Of a DNA stretch of 64,000 nt, positions 56,362 to 64,000 are shown in pieces (position 1 is the first letter of the stretch; each line of letters opens with the position of its first letter). The notes under the pieces were generated by a model. The model saw only the letters and a program-made list of their open reading frames with translations, was not told the DNA's origin and searched no databases. This DNA comes from Clarkia xantiana subsp. parviflora (lineage: Eukaryota > Streptophyta > Magnoliopsida > Myrtales > Onagraceae), in the NCBI GenBank assembly GCA_036873135.1, contig JAPTYO010000007.1, positions 27,944,763 to 28,008,762 on the forward strand, read 5' to 3'. A program made the position numbers and the translations under genes.

Positions 56362-56793
56362 GAATGTCTTTCTTCCGCTACAGTCCAAAGAGAGACGGAG
56401 AACAGAGGATTTTTTTGGTAGTAGAGAAACGGGATAGAATCTAAATTTTGTTTGACCGACAACTATTTAAGTGAGTTGTATTTTTAATGGTGAGCTATGC
56501 ATTAATATATGAGGCAATTAAGGTAATTTGTTCCCTAAATGTACATTTTTTACTTTAAAAATGTAATTATTATTCTTTTAATCTTTAAAAATCTAAAATT
56601 TGTTTACTATTTTTTATTTTTATTATGTCACAAGTCAATTTTTATTTATAAGCATAACTTCTAACTTACTCTCCAAAGCGAACTAAATTCGAATTCTAGA
56701 ACTAATTTCGAATTTTATTAAAGAAATTTTGACGAATGTTTTAATATTAACACTCTCAAAATTTTGAATAAATTTTATATAATATTATATAGG
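56362..56793. other. AT-rich spacer
   Basis: Nothing recognisable between the MITE and the LTR retrotransposon. Confidence 0.5.
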
Positions 56794-57092
56794 GTTAATG
56801 ACGTGAGGATTTCGAAGTGTCGGATTTTGGCGCGGGAATACAGTTTTTCATGCGGAAATGGCAATCTGAGCTAGGCACATAGCAAGTTATGGCGTACGAC
56901 GTTTTTTTCGGCCAAATTTCTTCGTCTATAGGTCAAATTCGCAGTTTTATATTTCTTTGGGTTTTTTTTGCAATTGATCGTTTTGTTTGGACTTAGTTGT
57001 TAATTTCTGATTTGTCATAGGGTTAGGGCTTTTGGTTTCAGTATTTAAACCTTGTTAGTTATCGTTTACATTCAGTATTGCTTGAATTACAA

Positions 57093-57318
57093 ACCACGTG
57101 GGAGTAAGTGCTCTAGTGGTCAGCAACGCGTACTCCCACGTGGTTTGGCTCCGAGGTCTAAGGTTCGAAACCCCTCAGGGGCGTCACCTCGCGGGTCCCG
57201 TCTGGCCCACACAACGTCTCAGGCATATGAGGAGGCGAGTAGAACTGGGCGGTGGTGGGGCTACGTTGACGAGGCCAGTGCGTGCGCTGGTTGCTCGCTA
57301 AGTCTGGTCAGACCGTGA
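57093..57318 (+). mobile_element. tRNA-derived SINE inside the 5' LTR
   Basis: A-box-like AAGTGCTCTAGTGGTCAGCA and B-box GGTTCGAAACC are spaced as in a tRNA gene. The downstream body includes GGCGAGTAGAACTG, also found in the SINE at 40757. The segment is absent from the otherwise matching 3' LTR, so insertion came after the LTR element. It is much GC-richer than its surroundings and creates spurious open frames. Confidence 0.85.
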
Positions 57319-57572
57319 GCATGAGAGCATCGAATTCTCGATATTCTGCGGAATCAACGAGTTTTTGTGGCTTCTACTCTATCTATCTCATCACACTGCA
57401 TCAGAGTGGTATCCCCCAAGGACGTCCACCGGTTGCCGATAACAGCGAACTGGAACGTTCGATCGAAGAACAACAACATCAGATCGAATAATGGCAATGT
57501 ACGATCGAAATTCTATCACGACGATTGGAAGAGTTCAAATTTTAGGAGGATGAGCTCAAATTTGAGGATGAC

Positions 57573-57826
57573 GTGACCGCCTCAGATGTGAACCCTTTCG
57601 ATAATCCTATTTATGATGTTGGCGATGTAGATTCTGCTGTTGTTTTTTCTAATCCTATTTATGATTATTATGATGACGACGATGAAGTGGATGAGGAATA
57701 CGTCACTGGAGATACCGATTTTAAAATTGATTCAGACAGTTGTGAGAATGTGATTTCAAATCTGGCTTTCCAGAAATTGGGTATCGCGATAGAAAATCAT
57801 ATAAAACAGTATAAGTTTGCTTGGCT
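57573..57826 (+). pseudogene. retrotransposon polyprotein remnant (aspartic protease region)
   Basis: The frame encodes repeated NPIYD acidic motifs, then DSDSCENVISNLAFQKLGI and KQYKFAWL. Plant Ty3/gypsy polyproteins have a similar DSGSCENV...VQKLGL...PYKLSWL segment where retropepsin begins. Here the catalytic DSG reads DSD, so it would be inactive. The frame then runs into the captured receptor-like sequence. Confidence 0.6.
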
Positions 57827-58318
57827 CAAAAGGTGGTGGCTTTAATGGCAATAAATAATGCTCTTCATGATCCATATAATGTTCTGGAGAATTATGGTAT
57901 GACCTATGTTGATCCTTGTGGATGGAGATGGTGACTTTCACTTCAGACAACTATGTTTCTGCTTTGGAGTCTTCCCGGTCAGGGCCTGTCTAGAACTTTA
58001 TTTTCAGGAATTGGAAACCTCACATATTTACAATTTGTGTTACTAGAAAATAACGAGATTTATGGGTCTATTTCAGACACAGTTGGGAGGTTAGAGAAGC
58101 TTGGGACACTCGATCTCTCCAGCAATGCATTCAGTGGAGAAATCTCTAGTTATTTGGGAGACCTCATCAACCTCAGTTACTTACAGCTCACAACAATAGT
58201 CTGACTAGACCATATCCTTATTCCTTGTCTAACATTCGAGACATTACTCTTGCGTACGTGTTATTTAACAATCTGAGTGGTCCTCTACCCAAAGTAACAA
58301 CCTGAACTTTCAAGATAG
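57827..58318 (+). pseudogene. captured LRR receptor-kinase ectodomain fragment (NIK/SARK-like), intronless
   Basis: In shifting frames the segment encodes VVALMAINNALHDPYNVLEN, then YVDPCGW, LPGQGLSRTLFSGIGNLTYL, VGRLEKLGTLDLSSNAFSGE, then LSNIRDITLAYVLFNNLSG and PLPKVTT.TFKI. This is the order of the LRRNT-plus-LRR ectodomain of the NIK / At4g30520-type LRR-RLK group. At least two frameshifts and stops disable it. In such genes each ~24-residue LRR is commonly encoded by its own small exon, yet the repeats run together here, suggesting capture through RNA. It lies between the two LTRs. Confidence 0.78.
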
Positions 58319-58896
58319 CAGAAGAGGCTAAAGAAAATAAGGTTTTATTTTCAAATTGGAAAGCAATAAGAATGGCAATTGGCGTATTTTTGCTGACAGT
58401 CGAGCTATTAATAAGATCACGCTACGATATTCGTGGGTTTCTCTTTCGTGGCATCCAGATTCAAGGATGAATTTTTTATTCCATGGAGATAATGATGTGG
58501 GGGGATTTTGAAGTGTCGGAATTTGGCGCGCGAATACAGTTTTTCATGCAGAAATGACGATCTGAGCAATACGCATAGCGAGCTATCAGGTACGACATTT
58601 TTCGGCCAATTTACTTCGTTTAGATGGTTAATTTTTCAATTTTATATTTCTTTTGGTCTTTTTTGCAATTTGTCTGTTTTGTTTGGATTTAGATGTTAAT
58701 TTCGGATTTTTCCCTGGGTTAAGGTTTTTATTTTCAGTATTTAAACTCCGTTAGCCTTCATTTACATTCAGTATTTATTGAATTATAAAAAAAATGAAGT
58801 TTTCCTCAATATCACGTCGAATACTCGGTATTCTGCGAAATCGACGAGCTTTTGTGCATTCTATCATTTCTATCCCCATCACGTTGCATCAATTAA

Positions 58897-59620
58897 ATAG
58901 CAAATAGTTAACTATAATTTTCACAACGTTGCAAATAGTTAGCTGAACTTTTCTGAAGCTAGCAATTATTATCTTGGTCAGTATATTGGTTACAAACTAA
59001 CGAAATTCTTCATGTGAAAATACGTGATGATGCAAAAATTTGACGCATACATTCTTATCGCAACACGACTGTAGAGGATTTGCTTATTTGGGCATTTCAG
59101 AAGCTGAACTCGCCTCTGGTATAGCAAATCAATTGGGACAAAACAAAGATGAAGTGTTTCAATATAAAAAGATCATTTGACAAAAAAAAAGGCTTGTCAC
59201 CGGCTTGGAGTTTCTCACAACTTACCCTCACCCGTGCGGCCTTAGGAACCGCTCTTAAGTCATCCTAACCCTCGATCTCAAGAACAAAAGAGATGAATAT
59301 TGCTGGGATCAAAATGACGTGGCCTTGAACTTCAGGGAATGGACTTCCAAGTATCGCCTCGGACTTAGCTCTCTCGAACGCTAAGTTTTCCTCTAAGAGG
59401 TTATGTGGGGCGAGAACCTGAAAAAGGGGTGGGGATGACCCCTGATTCCACTCAGAAGCTTAAGTCAGTAATGGATTTGCGAGTAATAATATAAGAACGT
59501 ATTTAGAACTGACTGAATGTAATGAAGTAAATAGAAATAGTCCATATTTATAGGGATAAGTTACCGACTTTATATGGCGGTTACCCTCATTGGGGAGTTT
59601 CTCTTCAGAGTCGGTCAAGC
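58897..59620. other. region between the two retrotransposons, no gene seen
   Basis: Non-coding. From about 59190 the sequence becomes GC-richer and probably belongs to the LTR or leader of the next element. LTR borders could not be fixed because the right part of that element is outside the window. Confidence 0.4.
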
Positions 59621-59628
59621 AGGTGACA

Positions 59629-59969
59629 AGCAGGTCGCCACCTCATCTTTACTTAACTGGGATGGTTTCCTTTAGCAGGTGTTTAAGCAGGTCACCACCT
59701 GTCTTTACTTCTAGAGGAAGGTTTCCTCTGATGACGGTTGAAGCAGGTCGCCACCTGTGTTTACTTCCGGAGGAAGGTTTCCTCTGATGATAGTGACAAG
59801 CAGGTCGCCACCCGTCTTTACCTTCGAAGGAAGGTTTCTTCTGATGATGGTGACCAGCAGGTCGCCACCTGTCTTTACCTTCGAAGGAAGGTTTCTTCTG
59901 ATGATAATGATAAGCAGGTCGCCACCTGTCTTTACCTTCGAAGGAAGGTTTCTTCTAGTGGCGGGTAGT
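59629..59969 (+). repeat. 57-bp tandem repeat, six copies
   Basis: The word AGCAGGTCGCCACCTGTCTT recurs at 59629, 59685, 59742, 59799, 59856 and 59913, i.e. every 56-57 bp. Each unit continues with TTCGAAGGAAGGTTTCTTCT and GATGAT. The last three units are almost identical. Because 57 is a multiple of three, several frames stay open, but these are repeat by-products. Confidence 0.93.
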
Positions 59970-60446
59970 CGTACTTTGGAAGTCGACTTTTTCATAAGTT
60001 GTCGTCAACCTTTCATCCCTATCTCGTTAAGACGAGTCAGAAAGGTCGACGACTCTTCTTTCCCTGCTCTTTGAACGTACTCGACTCGTGTGCTTAATGA
60101 CGAGTTTAATCAATCATAACCCAACACTTGCCCCCGAGACTTAAGTCATCAACTTTATTTATAAAGGAGAGGTCTTGAGTCGAGTATTACCTCTGATCCT
60201 TGGCGATAATACTTTGTTAGCCGATAGAACTCTTGGGTTCACAGAAGTTGAAGAGACTTTAGGTTAGGAACAAGACTTTGGCTCAGTAATTCTGACCGTT
60301 GAGAGCTCCTTGGAGAGTTGGAGAGTCACCTCGCTAGTCTATTGACAGGTGCAGGGCAACGGTCTTGTTGTCAGTGAAGGCACCAATGGATGGCTGACCT
60401 CGGGAAGGCTTCGCTGGGAAGTTACCCAAGCGACTGAGCTCTTCAG

Positions 60447-60454
60447 TATAAATA
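60447..60454 (+). promoter_or_regulatory. TATA box of the retroelement-type gene
   Basis: TATAAATA in the context TCAGTATAAATAGGG, 200 bp before the ATG at 60654. Position and match to the plant TATA consensus suggest the transcription start lies near 60480. Confidence 0.6.
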
Positions 60455-60653
60455 GGGCTTCCAATTTCACTTTTTTACCTCTACTCTTGTTTCTTCTCTC
60501 ATCCTGGCGAACAAATACAGCGCTTTTTTCATTAATCCCAATTCTCCTCGACCGTGTACTCTTGAAGAGAGGATTTTAGTTGGAGTCGCCACCGTCGGCC
60601 CTTCTGATCATGAAAAAGAAGCTTCTTTTCTCCAGTCTCTCTCTAAAACTCCC

Positions 60654-62103
60654 ATGGCTGCTCAAATTCCCTCAGGTAGTTCTCAAGGGTTTATCCCATC
60701 CTTTCCTTCTCCCAGAAAGAACAAATTAACTTGTCATGGCTTCATAAAAGCCATGACTTTAGGCAATCTGAGCGACGCCGAGAACCCTCGATACGCCGGT
60801 CCCGTTGGGGAAAAATATCGACCTAGAGAGGGAGAGGTCCCGGTGTATCTAGGTCAGCTCGAGGCGGGACTCCGATTCCCTTTCTGTGATGATTTGAAAG
60901 AGCTATGCGAGCATTATCGCATTCATCCTTGCCAACTGATGGAGAATGCTATCCGTTTCTGGGTGGGTTTTCGTTGCTTGTGCGACGTCTACCAATGGAC
61001 GTATTCTTTACGAATTTTTCGGTGTTTTTACCAACTGCGAAATAGTCGGGAGCTTGTTTGTAGCTTCAATAGTCGATGGCCTACTGATGGCGAGTATTCT
61101 TGGGAGTCGGCCACAGAGTTGGTGACCGATCTTAGATCTTATAATGCCAACTGGAAGAATTACTACTTCTTCTGTCGAGAAGGCGTCTCCTGGCCTTTAA
61201 TTCCCTCACTTGGTCCTGATTCTGCCCCGACTCTGCGGGGGTTGACTCCGAAGGAGCTTGTCACTATTGGCGAAATTCACGCTATAGTTACCTCTCCCGA
61301 CTTTGTTCCCTGGAAGTCTGTGGTTGAAACCACAGATGAGGCCCTCATCAGTGCCTCGATCTGTCTACGACTTGAGGATCCTCCTCTAAATTGGGTAATT
61401 TCTTCTTTCATTTCATAGTCGCCTTTTGAATCTTCTTTCTGCTTTCTGTAGGTCTTTTTAAGCATCTTTATGACGCTCAGGCGGTGACAGAAGTGCCTCT
61501 TGCCGAGGATCCGGTAGCAGCGGCCGCGGAGATCGCCCCTGAACCCATTGACTTCCACGAGGCTCAGCCTGTTTTGGAGGGGTCTTCTCTTGATACCGTT
61601 GTAGATTCTGCTGAGGCAGGGGAGACAACTGAAGCTGCAGAGTAAGTAAGGACCCCTCAAGGAAGGATTAAGAGGCCTGCCAAGAAGGGAAACGCCAAAT
61701 CTTCCAAGAAGGCGAGGGTCACCGTCGCCACCCCCATTTCCGAATTTCAGGAGACTGTTCCTACAGTCACTCCTATTCTTACTGGCCCTTCTTCCTTCAA
61801 AGGTATAAAACCTCATTCTTCGTCGATCTTTTCTTAAGGCTTATAAAATCTCTTTAACATTTTTCTTTTGCAGGAAATGATCCAAAGGGTAAGGCTCCTA
61901 TGGAGCCTTCTACTTCGCAAGCCATGACAGGCTTGAGGTTTGAGGGTCCTCCTTTTGCTTGGAGGATGCTTCATTCTGCCCCCGACTCTTTAAGGGGGGA
62001 TGTCGACTGGGATCCACTCGCCTCTTTGAAGGGGTACCAACTGAAGGAGGGCCACTCCATTCCCAATAAAGAGTTGGCTCTCCACCTGGTAAACGCCTCC
62101 GTC

Positions 62104-62137
<34 letters not shown>

Positions 62138-62853
62138 GATCGCCCCCGCTTGCCAATTGATTGTGCGGAGGAGGCTACTCGACAACTCCTGCATCGGCAA
62201 GCCAAGGTAAGGGTTTTCGACGTTTTTTCCTGCTGTTATCTTTTTGGTATAATTTCATAATGAACACGTTTGTTCTTTTTCAGGCCACCCGCGACTTCCT
62301 GCAGGTTGGTCAATTGATCCTCGACTTGAATGAGGAAGTTTCTCTCCTGAGGGGGAAACTTGCCTCTATAGAGTTGGAGGTGGAGGTGGGGCAACATCTT
62401 CGAAGAGAGGTTGCTCGTTTTGAAGAGGAGCTCACTCGCCTAGCTGCCACCTTGACGAGTACGACCGAAGATCTCTCCTCTTGCAGAGATGCCTTGAGGG
62501 TTTTTGTGACTCTTTCGACGGTTTTCAGCGAGGCTTATCGGGATTCGGCTGCTTTTCTGAAGATTTTTCGAACCAAGGAGGTTTCTTGTCAAGAGGAGAT
62601 CGCCATGCTGAAGGCGGATGTGGAGAAGCACAAGAGATCTGATTCTGAGGTCATTGCTAGCTATAAAGCTAGTGAGGTGTACCAGAATGATGCTGCCATG
62701 ACTTACGGGCAGATGCTTCTCTCGACCTTTGCCTCTGTGATGAAGGATATTAGGGCTATGGACCCTAATTTCGACTTCTCGAAGGTGGAGGCTCTTCGAG
62801 GGTATTTGGCGGAGGAGGCTAGGGCTAGGGAGAGGAGGAGGAAGCTTGTATAG
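60654..62853 (+). pseudogene. putative gypsy-type transposon protein (PF04195-like) with C-terminal coiled coil, disrupted
   Basis: Likely exons: 60654-61394, about 61463-61802, 61874-62206 and 62284-62853. The first contains VPVYLGQLEAGLRFPFCDDL and HPCQLMENAIRFWVGFRCLC, the hallmark of the plant 'putative gypsy type transposon' domain. The last encodes a long heptad-rich coiled coil (LNEEVSLLRGKLASIELEVE...) ending in ARERRRKLV. Such genes occur in LTR-element derivatives; their role is unknown. Two lesions are visible: an in-frame TAA at 61642-61644 and a 31-C homopolymer at 62105-62135 that puts the rest of exon 3 out of frame. The start of exon 2 is uncertain: the acceptor after 61451 gives a bad phase, and the one after 61462 keeps the frame. 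Confidence 0.65.
62105..62135 (+). repeat. 31-base C homopolymer
   Basis: An uninterrupted C run inside a coding exon of the retroelement gene. One base fewer, or two more, would keep the downstream frame, so length variation or sequencing error here decides whether the exon reads through. Confidence 0.95.
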
Positions 62854-63130
62854 ATGTTTTAATTTCCTTCCCGACTCAATGTAAACTTTTGTTTGTTTAA
62901 TGAAAGAAGGGAGGTTTTATCCATCTTTGACGATCTTTGCTCATTCGTTCATTTATTACCCTTTTGCACTTTCCGCCAAACTTAAAGTACTATTAGATCT
63001 TTTTCAGAAAGTCTAATCATTCCCAATAAATATACCAAAGATTGTTGCTCATTGAACATGCTCGATTTTTAGAATAGATATCGAAATTCTACACAATCGA
63101 ACTTTAAGAAGGGTAAAATTTCCCAAGTAT
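62854..63130. other. 3' flank of the retroelement gene
   Basis: AT-richer non-coding sequence between the coiled-coil gene and the 76-bp array. Nothing else recognised. Confidence 0.5.
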
Positions 63131-64000
63131 CTAACCTGTCTTCCGAGTCGTCGACCTTTCTGAGTGATTTGGCTGATATCAGATTTTGGATGGTCGATTC
63201 GTGACTTTGGGAAGATCAGTCTTTAAGAACTTCAATCAATCCGTCTGAGTGATTTAGTGGATATCAGACCATTAACGATCATCGAGTTCTTCTGTACTGC
63301 AAGTAGTCGATCCATCTGAGTGATTTGACTGATATCAGATGTTTTGATGATCGACTCTTGAGTTCTTCTGCACTGCAAGTAGTCGATCCGTCTGAGTGAT
63401 TTAGTGGATATCAGACGTTTTGATGATCGACTCTTGAGTTCTTCTGCACTGCAAGTAGTCGATCCATCTGAGTGAGTTGACTGATATCAGATGTTTTGAT
63501 GATCGACTCTTGAGTTCTTCTGCACTGCAAGTAGTCGATCCATCTGAGTGATTTAGTGGATATCAGACGTTTTGATGATCGACTCTTGAGTTCTTCTGCA
63601 CTGCAAGTAGTCGATCCATGAGTGATTTGACTGATATCATATGTTTTGATGATCGACTCTTGAGTTCTTCTGCACTGCAAGTAGTCGATCCGTCTGAGTG
63701 ATTTAGTGGATATCAGAAGTTTTGATGATCGACTCTTGAGTTCTTCTGCACTGCAAGTAGTCGATCCATCTGAGTGATTTGACTGATATCAGATGTTTTG
63801 ATGATCGACTCTTGAGTTCTTCTGCACTGCAAGTAGTCGATCCGTCTGAGTGATTTAGTGGATATCAGACATTTTGATGATCGACTCTTGAGTTCTTCTG
63901 CACTGCAAGTAGTCGATCCGTCTGAGTGATTTAGTGGATATCAGACGTTTGATGATCGACTCTTGAGTTCTTCTGCACTGCAAGTAGTCGATCCATCTGA
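63131..64000 (+). repeat. 76-bp tandem array with alternating A/B monomers, running off the window
   Basis: The monomer holds GTCGATCC, TCTGAGTGATTT, GATATCAGA, TTTTGATGATCGACTCTTGA and TTCTTCTGCACTGCAAGTA. Type A has TGACTGATATCAGATG and type B has AGTGGATATCAGACG. From about 63308 the order is A,B,A,B,A,B,A,B,B,A, and the first two monomers (63131-63307) are diverged. A two-base deletion marks one A monomer (near 63617). It sits 3' of a retroelement gene, where Tat/Ogre-type elements often carry tandem repeats. Confidence 0.92.

Larger units (their letters stand above)
56799..58891 (+). mobile_element. non-autonomous LTR retrotransposon with captured receptor-kinase sequence
   Basis: Two direct LTRs, 56799-57403 and 58493-58891, start TGAYGTG and end TGCATCA. 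They share GATTT.GAAGTGTCGGA, AATACAGTTTTTCATGC and ATATTCTGCG. Flanks GTTAA (56794-56798) and ATTAA (58892-58896) fit a 5-bp duplication with one change. After the 5' LTR comes GAGTGGTATC, which resembles the start of a tRNA-Met primer-binding site. The 5' LTR is longer because a SINE (57093-57318) is inserted. The ~1.1-kb interior has only a scrap of gag-pol-like frame and a captured LRR receptor-kinase piece. Confidence 0.88.

Noticed and set aside
57052..57318. GC-rich open frames near the 5' LTR
   Set aside because: They lie in the SINE and its junction and match no protein.
59711..60074. Overlapping open frames on both strands with a repeated RRKVSSDD / NLPSKVKTGGD motif
   Set aside because: They arise because the 57-bp tandem unit is divisible by three; no start context or domain supports a protein.
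63411..63680. Minus-strand open frame with repeated CRRTQESIIKT
   Set aside because: By-product of the 76-bp tandem array.

Overview
This is a 64-kb piece of a plant nuclear chromosome, most likely a eudicot. The genes are broken by many GT-AG introns in AT-rich DNA, the proteins match land-plant families (TIC40, plant-type GDH, external NDB dehydrogenase, cytosolic APS kinase, DUF1639), and the spaces between genes are full of plant mobile elements. No prokaryotic, organellar, rRNA or CRISPR feature was seen.

Layout. 1-1388: 3' part of a DUF1639 gene (+). 2116-3318: a local tandem duplication and a Tourist-like element. 3870-8560: TIC40 (-, 14 exons). 8783-9274: a short 5'-truncated LINE. 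11178-11423: a small hypothetical protein (-). 12827-14114: cytosolic APS kinase APK3 (-, 6 coding exons, one GC-AG intron). 15.1-31.6 kb: a gene-poor transposon nest with two head-to-tail Helitrons, further Helitron-type 3' hairpins, an hAT MITE, two fold-back Mutator-type MITEs and Tourist-like elements, some nested. 36091-40493: glutamate dehydrogenase GDH2 (+, 9 exons), with MITEs in two introns. 40.7-45.4 kb: a SINE, a decayed LINE, duplicated Helitron-like segments, a palindromic MITE and a DAHP-synthase-like gene scrap. 47517-51247: calcium-binding external NAD(P)H dehydrogenase NDB2-like (+, 10 exons). 52101-54148: GalT-like ADP-glucose phosphorylase (+, 3 exons). 54.2-64 kb: MITEs, an LTR retrotransposon carrying a captured LRR receptor-kinase fragment, and part of a large element with a putative gypsy-type gene between two tandem-repeat arrays.

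The intact genes are unlinked housekeeping functions (plastid protein import, sulfate activation, nitrogen/carbon balance, mitochondrial NADH oxidation, sugar-nucleotide turnover). They do not form an operon-like or biosynthetic cluster. Exon boundaries were worked out by hand from splice consensus, reading-frame continuity and remembered family sequences, and each multi-exon model below closes in frame. The more unusual material is in the mobile DNA: the LTR element with a captured, apparently intronless receptor-kinase fragment, the adjacent Helitron pair, a MITE family with members in GDH2 and elsewhere, and an alternating 76-bp repeat array at the right edge.
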